From Castellaniella denitrificans (GTDB taxonomy: Bacteria; Pseudomonadota; Gammaproteobacteria; Burkholderiales; Burkholderiaceae_B): a DNA stretch of 64,000 nt. The notes under the pieces are model-generated. The model made no database searches. It was given only the letters and a program-made list of their open reading frames with translations, and was not told where the DNA came from. The position numbers and the translations under genes were made by a program. This document shows, in pieces, positions 31,879-41,811 of this stretch. The stretch's first letter is position 1; every line of letters starts with the position of its first letter. The DNA is taken from the NCBI RefSeq assembly GCF_027214045.1, contig NZ_JAPWHE010000007.1, forward strand, positions 62,001 to 126,000. Direction: 5' to 3'.

Positions 31879-32577
31879 ATGCGGATTCTGGTGGTCGAGG
31901 ACGAACCCAAGCTGGCCGAGGTGCTGCGGACCTACCTGCAGGCGGCCGGCTATGAGGTGCGCTGTGCGGACGACGGCCTGGCCGTCATGCCGCTGGTCAT
32001 GGACTGGTCTCCCGACCTGGTCCTGCTGGACCTGATGCTGCCCGGGCGCGATGGCCTGGACTTGTGCCGCGACATCCGCGCTAGTCGGTCGATTCCGGTC
32101 ATCATGGTCACCGCGCGGACCGAGGAGATCGACCGACTGCTGGGCCTGGAACTGGGCGCCGACGATTACATTTGCAAACCCTACAGCCCCAGAGAGGTCG
32201 TGGCCCGCGTCAAGGCGGTCCTGCGGCGCAGCGCGGCGGACCCGGCACCGGCCAGGACGCGCGTAGCCGCGGGGTTGGACATCGACGAGGGCGCCTGGAG
32301 CGCACGCCTGGATGGCGTGCCGCTGGACCTGACGCCGGTGGAATTCCGCCTGCTGGCGTTGCTGGCCAGCCAGCCGGGACGCATTTTTTCCCGCGATCAG
32401 GTGCTGGACGGCCTGTACGACGACCGCCGCGTCGTCACCGACCGGGCCGTGGACAGCCATGTGAAAAACCTGCGCCGCAAGCTGGCCGCCGTGCGGCCGG
32501 ACGGGGAATTGATCCGTTCCGTCTATGGCGTGGGGTACCGGCTGGACCTTGCAGGATCCGCTGACGCTTCTCCATGA
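31879..32577 (+). CDS. OmpR-family response regulator, BaeR-like
   Basis: This 232-residue regulator has a receiver domain with acidic residues in VVEDEP, phospho-acceptor Asp51 ([13 protein letters not shown]) and the conserved Lys in [13 protein letters not shown] winged-helix DNA-binding domain ends in [31 protein letters not shown]. It starts 3 bp after the kinase stop and is co-transcribed with it. Its most likely local target is the Spy-like gene at 32680. Confidence 0.9.
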   Translation: MRILVVEDEPKLAEVLRTYLQAAGYEVRCADDGLAVMPLVMDWSPDLVLLDLMLPGRDGLDLCRDIRASRSIPVIMVTARTEEIDRLLGLELGADDYICKPYSPREVVARVKAVLRRSAADPAPARTRVAAGLDIDEGAWSARLDGVPLDLTPVEFRLLALLASQPGRIFSRDQVLDGLYDDRRVVTDRAVDSHVKNLRRKLAAVRPDGELIRSVYGVGYRLDLAGSADASP

Positions 32578-32679
32578 AATCTTCACGATTCGCCCATTTT
32601 TTCGCCGCAGTCGGTCCGTAATCTGTCTTCATCGCAGCCCCATCGGGGGGCCGCCGGAAATGAAGAAAGGAAGACCGAC

Positions 32680-33186
32680 ATGCACTTTGATCACCTCACC
32701 CGCGCCCGTTCGCTCTCCGCCCTGGCCATGGCCACCGCCCTGGTCGCCGCGCCCCTGGCCGCCTCGGCGGCTCCCGGCATGCCGGACGAAGGCGGTCCCC
32801 GCCATCACCAGAAGGGCGGCTTCGGCCACCACGGCGCTGATTCCGGCCGTTTCGGCGCGGCCCACGGCCTGCGCGCCCTGGACCTCAGCCAGGACCAGCA
32901 GGACCGGATCTTCAAGATCCGCCATGACCAGGAGCAGGCTTTCTACGACAGTGAAAAGGCCTTGCGCGCCGCGCGCGAATCGCTGCGTGACATCGGCCGC
33001 GCGGACACTTTCGACGAGGCCAAGGCCAGACAGGCGGCCGACGCCCTGGGTCAGGCCCAGTCCCGGATGGCTCTGCTGCGCGCCCAGACCGACGCGCAGA
33101 TCCGTGCGGTACTGACGCCCGACCAGCGCCAGAAACTGGCCGACCTGCGCGCGCCCAGGCGCGCCGGGCAGTCCGGCAAATCCTGA
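32680..33186 (+). CDS. Spy/CpxP-like periplasmic protein
   Basis: This 168-residue exported protein has a Sec signal peptide (ALAMATALVAAPLAASA, cleavage near AASA-APG). A His-rich segment (RHHQKGGFGHHG) and a helical LTxxQ-type region (LDLSQDQQDRIFKIRHDQE ... LTPDQRQKLADLR) follow. Spy and CpxP are periplasmic chaperones or regulators induced by BaeSR/CpxAR, so the neighbouring two-component genes fit. The His cluster may bind metals such as zinc or copper; this is inferred. Confidence 0.82.
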   Translation: MHFDHLTRARSLSALAMATALVAAPLAASAAPGMPDEGGPRHHQKGGFGHHGADSGRFGAAHGLRALDLSQDQQDRIFKIRHDQEQAFYDSEKALRAARESLRDIGRADTFDEAKARQAADALGQAQSRMALLRAQTDAQIRAVLTPDQRQKLADLRAPRRAGQSGKS

Positions 33187-33232
33187 TCGTTCTGGATTTT
33201 CACGGCGCCCGCCCTGATCCGGCGGCCGCCCT

Positions 33233-33769
33233 TTATCGCGCGAACAGCGTGCCCACCGACTGGAAATGGCGCCGGTAGTAGGGGTTGTCCAGCCGGTCGA
33301 TGCGGACTTGGCCGCCGGTGGACGGCGCGTTGATGAAACGCCCGTCGCCCAGATAAATGCCCATGTGCGAGTTCGGACGGCCCAGCGTGTCGAAGAACAC
33401 CAGGTCGCCCGCCCGCAGTTCCCGGCGCGGTACGGGCCGGCTCATGCGGGCGATCTGCTCGGTGCTGTGGGGCAGGGTGGCGCCGGTGGCCGTGCCGAAC
33501 ACGTATTTCACCAGGCCGCTGCAGTCGAAACCCTGGTGGGCCTGCGATCCGCCGTAGCGGTAGCGAGTATCCAGCAGGCTCAGCGCCGTCATGATGACCT
33601 CGGTGCGCTGCGCCGGGTCGATGTCGGGGTTGGGCATGGCCGGTCCCCGGCTGCCGGGGCCGGCGCAGGCCGCCAGCCACAGGCACAGCAGGCCGGCCGC
33701 CAGCATGCGGATGGAGGTCCATTCCGGGCATGGGCCGGTTCGGTACGCGATGAAGGGCGGGCTGGCCAT
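33233..33769 (-). CDS. NlpC/P60 peptidoglycan hydrolase, probable lipoprotein
   Basis: This 178-residue protein has a hydrophobic leader ending in a lipobox (LWLAACAG) and a NlpC/P60 cysteine peptidase domain: Cys in GFDCSGLVKYVFG and His in NSHMGIYLGDG. The third catalytic position, usually His, is Asn (FINAPSTGG), which the family tolerates. It probably cleaves peptide cross-links in peptidoglycan from the outer membrane side. The start is uncertain; a shorter form from the Met just before LAAGLL would give a more normal signal peptide. Neither start has a clear ribosome-binding site. Confidence 0.83.
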   Translation of the reverse strand: MASPPFIAYRTGPCPEWTSIRMLAAGLLCLWLAACAGPGSRGPAMPNPDIDPAQRTEVIMTALSLLDTRYRYGGSQAHQGFDCSGLVKYVFGTATGATLPHSTEQIARMSRPVPRRELRAGDLVFFDTLGRPNSHMGIYLGDGRFINAPSTGGQVRIDRLDNPYYRRHFQSVGTLFAR

Positions 33770-33789
33770 GGGCGGTGGTGGTCAGGGCC

Positions 33790-34575
33790 TTAGCCGGCCT
33801 TGCCTTCGGGCCAGTAATGGCTGTCGGACAGGGCGCGCGCACCGAAGATCGCCTGGCCCACGCGCACAGTGGTGGCGCCTTCTTCGATCGCCCACTCGAA
33901 ATCCCCGGACATGCCCATGGACAGCTCGGCGAAGTCCGCGCCCTGCGGGGCGTCCTGACGCAGCCGATCGCGCAGGTCGCGCAGCAGCCGGAAGCAGGGG
34001 CGTACACGATTTTCGTCCGGAGAGAACAGGGCCAGCGTCATCAGGCCGCGCACCCGCAGCGCGCCGTAGGCGGGCAGGGCGCGGGCGAAGTCCAGCACCT
34101 GTTCGGGCGCCAGGCCGAACTTGCTGGTCTCGCCGGATGTGTTCACCTGGACGAAGACGTCCAGGTCGCGGCCTTCTTCCTGGAGGCGCCGGTCCAGAGC
34201 CTCGGCCACGCGCAGGTTGTCCAGGGCCTGGAATTCCCGGGCGAAGCGGGCGACGAATTTGGCCTTGTTGGTCTGCAAGTGGCCGATCACGGCCCAGCCC
34301 AGGTCGTCCAGGTCGGCCATGGCTTCCCATTTGGCATAGGCTTCCTGGACCTTGTTCTCGCCCAGCAGGCGGCAACCGGCCGCGTAGGCCATGCGGATGC
34401 GGGGTTCGTCCACGGTCTTGCTGACGGGCAGCAGGCGGACTTCGGCCGGATCGCGGCCGGACCGCGCGCAAGCCGCGTCGATGCGCGAGCGGATGTCGGC
34501 CAGGTTGGCCTGGATTTCCTCCGGGGTTTCGGCCGTCTGGTAGGCGGGCCGGACGGGGGATGGCACAGCGTTCAT
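33790..34575 (-). CDS. yggS: YggS-family PLP homeostasis protein
   Basis: This 261-residue PLP-binding protein has a single-domain alanine-racemase-like barrel. Visible motifs are the PLP lysine in LLPVSKTVD, GENKVQEA, WAVIGHLQTNKAK, VQVNTSGETSKFG and the C-terminal LSMGMSGDFEWAIEEGATTVRVGQAIFG. It buffers cellular pyridoxal phosphate and affects amino-acid pools. It is divergent from recC across 130 bp. Confidence 0.94.
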   Translation of the reverse strand: MNAVPSPVRPAYQTAETPEEIQANLADIRSRIDAACARSGRDPAEVRLLPVSKTVDEPRIRMAYAAGCRLLGENKVQEAYAKWEAMADLDDLGWAVIGHLQTNKAKFVARFAREFQALDNLRVAEALDRRLQEEGRDLDVFVQVNTSGETSKFGLAPEQVLDFARALPAYGALRVRGLMTLALFSPDENRVRPCFRLLRDLRDRLRQDAPQGADFAELSMGMSGDFEWAIEEGATTVRVGQAIFGARALSDSHYWPEGKAG

Positions 34576-34705
34576 TGCAAAGGTCTCGGTCAAGGTCGAG
34601 GATGGGTCGAAGACAGTCCCTAGGATAACCCCAACGCGCGCCGAGCCCAATGCGGCGGGGCCGAAAGCCTTTTATGATGCTGTCTGGTCAATCAAAGGAG
34701 CAGGC

Positions 34706-37700
34706 GTGGCGGAACTCACTCCGGGGCTGATGCTGGTCCACGGCAATCGCGCGGAACAACTGCGCGAGGTGCTGGTCGCGTGGCTGCGCCATTCGCCGCT
34801 CGACCCCCTGGAAAACGAGTGCCTGCTGGTGCACAGCAATGGCATCGCGCAGTGGCTGCGGCTGGCCCTGGCCGAGCGCGACCAGGGTTGCGGCATCGCG
34901 GCCGCGCTGGATTTCCTGCTGCCTTCGCGTTTCATGTGGCAGGCCTATCGCGCCGTGCTGGGCGCCGGTGCGGTGCCCGAGCAGTCTCCCCTGGACAAGG
35001 ACCCGCTGGCCTGGCGCCTGATGCGGCTGCTGCCGTTGCTGGCCGGCCGGCCCGGCTTCGAGCCGGTGGCGCGCTTTCTGGCGGACGACGCCGGTGTGCG
35101 CAAGCGCCACCAGCTGGCCCACCGGCTGGCGGACCTGTTCGACCAGTACCAGGTCTATCGGGCCGACTGGCTGGACGCCTGGAGCCGGGATGAAATCGTC
35201 CTGCCCGACGCGCTTGGCCGGGACCAGCCCCTGCCCGAGACCGAGGCCTGGCAGGCCCGCCTGTGGCGCGCCCTGCTGCACGACCTGGGCGCGGCCGGCG
35301 GCGAGCCGGTCGGCCGCGCAGCCGTCCACGCGGCCTTCATGGCGCGCGTCCGGGCACCGGGCGACGCCCCGCGCCCTGCCGGGCTGCCGCGCCGCCTGCT
35401 GGTCTTCGGCATTTCCGCCATGCCGCGACAGACCCTGGAGGCCCTGTCCGGGTTGTCCCGCTGGGTCCAGATCCTGGTGTGCGTGAACAATCCCTGCGCC
35501 CATTACTGGGCAGACATCCTGGGCGACCGCGACCTGCTGCGGGCGCGATTCCGACGTCAGGCGCGCCGACCCGGCATGCCGGAAGTCCTGGACGAGCACG
35601 CGCTGCACCAGCAGACCCATCCGCTGCTGGCCTCCTGGGGCCGCCAGGGGCGCGACTTTATCGGCCTGCTCGACGACATCGATGACCCGGCGCACCGGGC
35701 CCGCTGCGGTCTGGCCTTCGAGGCCCTGCACCAGCGGATCGACGCCTTCGAGGCCTTGCCTGGGCGCACACTGCTGGAGCAACTGCAGGACGACATCCGC
35801 GATCTGCGGCCCCTGGCCGAGACGCGCGAACGCTGGCCGGCGGTGGACCCGGCGCGCGACGATTCGCTGCGCTTCCACATCGCCCATGGCGCCCAGCGCG
35901 AGGTCGAGATCCTGCACGACCAGTTGCTGGCGGCCTTCGCCGCCGATCCCGGGCTGCAGCCTCGCGACGTGATCGTGATGGTGCCCGACATCGAGGCCTA
36001 CGCGCCTCACGTCCAGGCGGTCTTCGGCCAGTACGGTCCCGGGGACCGGCGCCACGTGCCCTATGCGCTGGCGGATCGCGGGCAACGTCGCGCCGACCCG
36101 CTGGTCATCGTTCTGGAGCAGTTGCTGTCCCTGCCGCGCCTGCGGCTGGGCGTCCAGGAAGTCCTGGAATGGCTCGACGTGCCGGCGCTGCGTGCCCGCT
36201 TCGGCATCGAGGCTGCGGATCTGCCGCTGCTGCAGGCCTGGGCGCGGGACGCCGAGGTGCGCTGGGGGCTGCACGCCGAGCATCGCGCCGCCTTCGGCCT
36301 GGAGCAGGCGCCGGCGGCGGCCCATGGGCACACCTGGCGCTTCGGTCTGGAACGCATGTTGCTGGGCTACGCGGCCGGCCCCGACGCGCCCGCCTGGGAC
36401 GGTATCGAGCCTTATGGCGAAACCGGCGGCCTGCAGGCCCAGGCGCTGGGCGCGCTGGCCCGGCTGCTCGACACGCTGGACCGCCACTGGCGGCTGCTGA
36501 GCCAGGACGCCGCGCCCGCGCAGTGGGTCGCGTCCTTGCGCACGCTGCTTGACGATTGTTTCCTGCCGGTGTCTGACGCCGACGAGCACACGCTGGCGCG
36601 TTTCCAGGAAATCCTGCAGGATTGGTCGCAACTGTGCGAGGCCGCCGGGGTGGGCGAACCCCTGCCGGTGTCCATCGTCGCCGAGCATTGCCTCGGACGG
36701 CTGGACCAGGCCGGCCTGTCGCAGCGGTTCTTTGCGGGCGCGGTGACCTTCGCCACGCTCATGCCCATGCGCGCCATTCCGTTCCGGCGCGTGTGCCTGC
36801 TGGGCATGCAGGACGGCGCCTTTCCACGCCAGCGGGTGCCGGTCGACTTCGATCTGATGGCGCTGCATCCACGCCCCGGCGACCGCTCCCGGCGCGAGGA
36901 CGACCGCTACCTGTTCCTGGAAGCCCTGCTGTCCGCGCGCGACCAGTTGTACCTGTCGTGGGTCGGCCACAGCATTCACGACAACACGCCGCAGCCGCCT
37001 TCCGTGCTGGTGTCCCAGCTCATGGATCACCTGGACCGGGGCTGGCGATCCGCGGATGGCGCCGGAACCCTGTCGCGCGGCCTGAGCCTGCATCACCCGC
37101 TGCAGCCGTTCAGCCGGCGCTATTTCCCTGAACGGGCGCAGACGGGCCCCGGCGCGCTGTTCACCTATGCCGCCGAATGGCGCGGCGCCCGCGAACCGGC
37201 GTCTGTCGCTGCGTCCGCGGCGGCGCCCTTGTCCGCGTCGGCGCCGTTGCCGCCGCCGCGACGGGATGCCGCCGTTCGGCTGGAGGATCTGCGCCGGTTT
37301 CTGAAGCACCCGGTGCGCGCCTTCTTCCAGCAGCGCCTGCAGGTGTTCTTCGAGGCGCCCGATCCCGATCTCGACGAAGGAGAACCCTATGTCCGGGACG
37401 GGCTGGGGCAGTGGCATCTGCGCGCCGAACTGATCGAGGCCCTGCGGCGGTCGCCCGATCCCGCCGATGCCGGGCCGGCGATCCAGGCGTGCCTGGATCG
37501 GATGCGCCGGCGCGGCGCCCTGGTCGCCGGCGGGCTGGGCGAGGCCGCGGCGCGGGCCTTGCATGACAGTGTGCGGGAAGCGGTCGACCCCTATCGCCAG
37601 GCCTGCGAGGCCTGGCCCCTGGCAGCCGATGCGCCCCTGCGCATGGGAAGCGCCGTTCCGGACACCAGCCTGGTGTTCGAGGATACGCTTGCCGGCTGGC

Positions 37701-38209
37701 GCGGGGACGGGCGGGGCGGGTGGGGCCGGATCGTGCTGCTTGCCAGCCATCTGGTGCGCGACAGACATTACCGCATCGCGCCCATGATGCCGGCCTGGCT
37801 GGATCATCTGGCGGCGCACGCGCACGGCCGGTCTCTGACGACAGTGCTGGTCAGCCCCCAGGGCTGCGTGCGCTTCGGCCCGCTGGAACCGGACCATGCC
37901 GCCGCGCAATGGCAGGCCCTGTGGGCGGCCTGGCGGGCGGGCATGCGCGCGGCGCCGCCCGTGGAGATCGACACGGCGGGCGCCTGGCTGCGGGCGGGTG
38001 CGGGTACGGACCCCGGGGGCAAGGCCTGGCGGGCGGCCGAGGACATGTACCGCAAACGGGTGGACGACGACCTGTATCTGCGGCGCTGCTATCCCGATTT
38101 CCACAGCTTGTGCGCGGATGACGGCTTCTTCCGTTGGGCCGAGACCCTGTACGGCGCGGCGTCGCGGGCGATCCTGCCGTACCCGGCCGCCGACGAGGCC
38201 GAAGCATGA
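34706..38209 (+). CDS. recC: Exodeoxyribonuclease V gamma subunit
   Basis: This 1167-residue RecC starts with GTG after AAGGAG. It shows the RecC features LMLVHGNRAEQLREVL, ENECLLVHSNGIAQWL and RLLVFGISAMPRQTLEALSGLSRWVQI, plus the C-terminal nuclease-like fold. RecC recognises Chi and splits the DNA strands in RecBCD. It is slightly longer than E. coli RecC (1122). Its stop overlaps the recB ATG, so the subunits are translationally coupled. Confidence 0.95.
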   Translation: MAELTPGLMLVHGNRAEQLREVLVAWLRHSPLDPLENECLLVHSNGIAQWLRLALAERDQGCGIAAALDFLLPSRFMWQAYRAVLGAGAVPEQSPLDKDPLAWRLMRLLPLLAGRPGFEPVARFLADDAGVRKRHQLAHRLADLFDQYQVYRADWLDAWSRDEIVLPDALGRDQPLPETEAWQARLWRALLHDLGAAGGEPVGRAAVHAAFMARVRAPGDAPRPAGLPRRLLVFGISAMPRQTLEALSGLSRWVQILVCVNNPCAHYWADILGDRDLLRARFRRQARRPGMPEVLDEHALHQQTHPLLASWGRQGRDFIGLLDDIDDPAHRARCGLAFEALHQRIDAFEALPGRTLLEQLQDDIRDLRPLAETRERWPAVDPARDDSLRFHIAHGAQREVEILHDQLLAAFAADPGLQPRDVIVMVPDIEAYAPHVQAVFGQYGPGDRRHVPYALADRGQRRADPLVIVLEQLLSLPRLRLGVQEVLEWLDVPALRARFGIEAADLPLLQAWARDAEVRWGLHAEHRAAFGLEQAPAAAHGHTWRFGLERMLLGYAAGPDAPAWDGIEPYGETGGLQAQALGALARLLDTLDRHWRLLSQDAAPAQWVASLRTLLDDCFLPVSDADEHTLARFQEILQDWSQLCEAAGVGEPLPVSIVAEHCLGRLDQAGLSQRFFAGAVTFATLMPMRAIPFRRVCLLGMQDGAFPRQRVPVDFDLMALHPRPGDRSRREDDRYLFLEALLSARDQLYLSWVGHSIHDNTPQPPSVLVSQLMDHLDRGWRSADGAGTLSRGLSLHHPLQPFSRRYFPERAQTGPGALFTYAAEWRGAREPASVAASAAAPLSASAPLPPPRRDAAVRLEDLRRFLKHPVRAFFQQRLQVFFEAPDPDLDEGEPYVRDGLGQWHLRAELIEALRRSPDPADAGPAIQACLDRMRRRGALVAGGLGEAAARALHDSVREAVDPYRQACEAWPLAADAPLRMGSAVPDTSLVFEDTLAGWRGDGRGGWGRIVLLASHLVRDRHYRIAPMMPAWLDHLAAHAHGRSLTTVLVSPQGCVRFGPLEPDHAAAQWQALWAAWRAGMRAAPPVEIDTAGAWLRAGAGTDPGGKAWRAAEDMYRKRVDDDLYLRRCYPDFHSLCADDGFFRWAETLYGAASRAILPYPAADEAEA

Positions 38210-41200
38210 ACCCGGTGTCGATGATTCCCCAGGTCGATCCGCTGCGCTTCCCTCTGCGCGGCAGCCACCTGATCGAAGCCAGCGCCGGGACGGGCAAGAC
38301 CTGGACGATCGCCGCGCTGTACGTTCGGCTGGTGCTGGGACATGGCGGGCAGCGGCCTTGCCTGCCTACCGAGATCCTCGTGCTCACCTTTACCGAGGCC
38401 GCCGCCCAGGAACTGCGGGACCGGATCCGTGGCCGTCTGGCCGAGGCCGCCGTCTGGTTCGCCCAGGACGCGGACGACGGCCCCGGCCCCGATCCGTTCC
38501 TTGCGTCCCTGCGCCGGGACTGGCCACGGGAGCAATGGGCGGCGTGCGCCCGGACGCTGGACCTGGCGGCACAGTCCATGGACGAGGCCGCCATTTCCAC
38601 CATCCATGCCTGGTGCGCCCGGGTCCTGCAGGAACACGCCTTCGACAGCGGCAGCCTGTTCGAGCAGCGGCTGGAACCGGACCTGGGTGCCGAGATCCGG
38701 CAGGCGGCCTGGGACTACTGGCGCGCGCACGTGGCGCCGCTGGAACCGGATCTGCTGGATGGCGTGCTGGCCATCTGGCCCGGGCCGGACGCCTTGCTGG
38801 GCCTGTCGGCGCTGTTGACCCGTGAATCCCTGCCCGAGGCCGTCGATGAGAGTCTGGCCGCCGTGCTGACGCGTCATCGGACCTTGCGGCGGGAGCGCCT
38901 GGCCGTCCTGAAAGCGTCCTGGGTCGAGGGCGCGGACGCGCTGGAGGACTGGCTGGTCCCGTTGGGCAAGGACACGAAGATCCGGCCGGCCGACCTGCGC
39001 CGCTGGACGCAGGCGCTGCGGGACTGGGCACGGGATCCCGACCGTGAGGTCCCCGATCTGAAGACCGGCTGGGACCGCCTGACGCCGCAAGGCATCCGGG
39101 AGAAGTGGCAAGGCGTCGGCCCCGCACCGTCGCACCCCGCCAGCGACGCGCTGGCGGGTCTGCGCGCCGATCTGGACGCGCTGCCCGCCGTGCGCGCGGT
39201 CCTGCTGCGCCATGCCCTGGCCTGGATGGCCAGGCGCTTGCGCCAGGCCCTGTCCAGCGCCGCGCTGCTGGGCTTCGACGGCTTGCTGGCGAACCTGGAC
39301 ACCGCCCTGGAGGGCGCCTCGGGTGCCCGGCTTGCCCAGACCCTGCGGCGACAGTTTCCCGTCGTGCTGATCGACGAGTTCCAGGATACCGACCCGGTGC
39401 AGTACCGGATTTTCGACCGGGTCTACCGGGTGGCCGACGACGACCCCGACACCGCGCTGGTCTTCATCGGCGATCCCAAACAGTCCATCTACGGCTTCCG
39501 GGGGGCCGATGTGCACACCTACCTGCGGGCGAACCGGGCTTGCGCGGGGCGGGTGCGGACTCTGGGACGCAACTACCGTTCCTCGGAAGCCATGGTCGAG
39601 GCGGTCAACCGGTGCTTCACCCAGGGAGGCGCCCGGGCCTTTCCCACCGGGGTGCCGGAGGTGGGCATTCCGTTCCATCCCGTCGAGGCCCGGGGGCGTG
39701 CCGAGCGCTGGGAGGTTCTAGGCTCCCCGGCACCGGCCATGAGCGCCTGCTGGATCGAACCGGCGACGGAAGGCAAGCCGCTGTCATCGGCCCAGTACGA
39801 ACAGGAGGCCGCCGAGCGATGCGCGCTGCGGGTGGCTTCAATCCTGGCGCGTGGCCGGCGCGGCGAGGCGGGCATGCGCGACGCGGACCGCTGGACGCCG
39901 GTGCGGCCCGTCGATATCGCCATCCTGGTCAACACCCACGCCGAGGCGCGCGCCGTGCGCCAGGCGCTGGCCCGGGCCGGGGTGCGCAGCGTGTATCTGT
40001 CGGAACGTGACTCCGTCTATGAATCGCCGCAGACGGCGGAAATCGCGCTGTGGCTGGATGCCTGCGCGCATCCCGAGGATGAACGCGCCGTGCGGGCGGC
40101 TCTGGCTGCGCCGGCGCTGGGCCTGGACTGGCGTGCGCTGGACCGGCTGGTGGAGGACGAGCGCGCCTGGGACGCGGAAGTCGAGCGCTTCCAGGCTTAC
40201 CATCAGCTCTGGCGGCGGCGCGGCGTGCTTCCCATGTTGCGCCGGCTGCTGCACGATTTCGATGTGCCGGCCAGGCTGCTGGCCGATGGCTACGAGGGCG
40301 AGCGGCGCTTGACCGATTTTCTGCACCTGGCCGAACTGCTGCAACAGGCCGCCGCCCACCTGGACGGTGAGCAGGCCGTGCTGCGGTACTTGCGCCGCCA
40401 GTCCCAGGCGCCGCAGGGCGAGGATGGCCGCCGCCTGCGTCTGGAAAGCGACGAAGGCCTGGTGCGGGTCGTGACCGTGCACAAATCCAAGGGCCTGGAG
40501 TATCCCCTGGTCTTCCTGCCTTTCGTCTGCAGGGCGCGTCCTGTCGAAGCGGGGCGGGGGCCTTACCTGCTGCCCGGGGAAACGGAGCGGGAATGGATCA
40601 TGGAGGCCGACGCCGGTCAGTTGTTGCGCCTGGACGGCGAGCGCCTGGGCGAGGACGTGCGCAAGCTTTACGTGGCGCTGACGAGGGCGCGCCATGCCGT
40701 CTGGATGGCGCTGGGGCCGCTCAAGGCGGGTGGCGGCAGCGGCATCGGCCATCTGCTGGGCGAGGATCTGCGCGCTGGCTGGGACGGCCTGGCGATGGCC
40801 CATCCCGGCTTGATGGCCTGGGATGCGGCTCCGGCGGACGACGCCGATCCTGCGCCGCCCGCCGACGTGACGTCCGAGGCGCTGGGAACGGCCCGTCGCC
40901 TGAGCGCGCCGGTGGTCGGACAGCACTGGTGGATCTCCAGCTATTCCGCCCTGTGCCTGGCCGACGCCGCCGCGCCCGAGACGGCCGCCGAGGATGTGTT
41001 GCGCGAAGGCCGCCAGACCGAACCTGTGCCGACGCGCGGGGCGGCGGATACCGCATCTCCCTTGATCGGTTCGAGCCTGCGGGATTTTCCGCGCGGCAGC
41101 GAGGCCGGGACGTTCCTGCACGGCTTGCTGGAATGGGCGGCGCGGCGCGACTTTCGCGATCTGGACGAGGCGCGCGACTTGATCGCCCGGCGCTGCGCCG

Positions 41201-41811
41201 TGCGCGGCTGGGAAGCGCACATCGATGCGCTGCATGACTGGCTGCTGCGCCTGGCGCGCACCGAGTGGCGGCCGGACTTGCCGGGCGGTCCTGTCCTGCG
41301 CCTCGACGGCCTGCAGGCCTGCCTGCCGGAAATGGAGTTCTGGTTGCCGGCGCATCGGGTGGACATCGGGCGTCTGGACGGGCTGTTGCGCCGGGGGACC
41401 TTCGGGGGCGGCGCCCGCCCGGCCCTGGCGGCAGGGCGGCTGAACGGCATGTTCAAGGGCTTCATCGACCTGGTCCTGCAGGCCGATGGCCGTTATTACC
41501 TGGTCGATTACAAGTCGAATGACCTGGGACCCCGCGAGGCCGATTACGCGCCCGGGGCGCTGGCGGCGGCCATGCTCGCGTCCCGCTACGACGCGCAGAT
41601 GCTGATGTACGCGCTGGCGCTGCACCGGCAACTGCGTGCCCGCCTGGCGGACTACGATTATGCGCGTCACATGGGCGGCGCGCTGTACCTGTTCCTGCGT
41701 GGTCAGGAGGCGCCCGGCCAGGGCCTGGTGGCGCTGCGGCCCGCGCAGGACCTGATCGAGACGTTGGACGCGCTGTTCGACGGAGCGCCCGAGGAGGCGG
41801 ACGATGACTGA
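38206..41811 (+). CDS. recB: Exodeoxyribonuclease V beta subunit
   Basis: This 1201-residue UvrD-like helicase and nuclease has Walker A at EASAGTGKTWT near residue 25 and helicase motifs LTFTEAAAQELRDRI, LIDEFQDTDPVQYRIF, GDPKQSIYGFRGAD and VTVHKSKGLEYPLVF. The C-terminal nuclease motif YYLVDYKSNDLGP is intact, so both activities are expected. ATG 38206 overlaps the recC stop. recD follows with an 8-bp overlap. Confidence 0.95.
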   Translation: MNPVSMIPQVDPLRFPLRGSHLIEASAGTGKTWTIAALYVRLVLGHGGQRPCLPTEILVLTFTEAAAQELRDRIRGRLAEAAVWFAQDADDGPGPDPFLASLRRDWPREQWAACARTLDLAAQSMDEAAISTIHAWCARVLQEHAFDSGSLFEQRLEPDLGAEIRQAAWDYWRAHVAPLEPDLLDGVLAIWPGPDALLGLSALLTRESLPEAVDESLAAVLTRHRTLRRERLAVLKASWVEGADALEDWLVPLGKDTKIRPADLRRWTQALRDWARDPDREVPDLKTGWDRLTPQGIREKWQGVGPAPSHPASDALAGLRADLDALPAVRAVLLRHALAWMARRLRQALSSAALLGFDGLLANLDTALEGASGARLAQTLRRQFPVVLIDEFQDTDPVQYRIFDRVYRVADDDPDTALVFIGDPKQSIYGFRGADVHTYLRANRACAGRVRTLGRNYRSSEAMVEAVNRCFTQGGARAFPTGVPEVGIPFHPVEARGRAERWEVLGSPAPAMSACWIEPATEGKPLSSAQYEQEAAERCALRVASILARGRRGEAGMRDADRWTPVRPVDIAILVNTHAEARAVRQALARAGVRSVYLSERDSVYESPQTAEIALWLDACAHPEDERAVRAALAAPALGLDWRALDRLVEDERAWDAEVERFQAYHQLWRRRGVLPMLRRLLHDFDVPARLLADGYEGERRLTDFLHLAELLQQAAAHLDGEQAVLRYLRRQSQAPQGEDGRRLRLESDEGLVRVVTVHKSKGLEYPLVFLPFVCRARPVEAGRGPYLLPGETEREWIMEADAGQLLRLDGERLGEDVRKLYVALTRARHAVWMALGPLKAGGGSGIGHLLGEDLRAGWDGLAMAHPGLMAWDAAPADDADPAPPADVTSEALGTARRLSAPVVGQHWWISSYSALCLADAAAPETAAEDVLREGRQTEPVPTRGAADTASPLIGSSLRDFPRGSEAGTFLHGLLEWAARRDFRDLDEARDLIARRCAVRGWEAHIDALHDWLLRLARTEWRPDLPGGPVLRLDGLQACLPEMEFWLPAHRVDIGRLDGLLRRGTFGGGARPALAAGRLNGMFKGFIDLVLQADGRYYLVDYKSNDLGPREADYAPGALAAAMLASRYDAQMLMYALALHRQLRARLADYDYARHMGGALYLFLRGQEAPGQGLVALRPAQDLIETLDALFDGAPEEADDD

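Noticed and set aside
29635-32586. A very long open frame on the minus strand continuing upstream of tenA through the BaeS and BaeR region.
   Set aside because: Only the tenA part resembles a protein family; the rest is antisense to well-supported kinase and regulator genes and reflects the scarcity of stop codons in GC-rich DNA.
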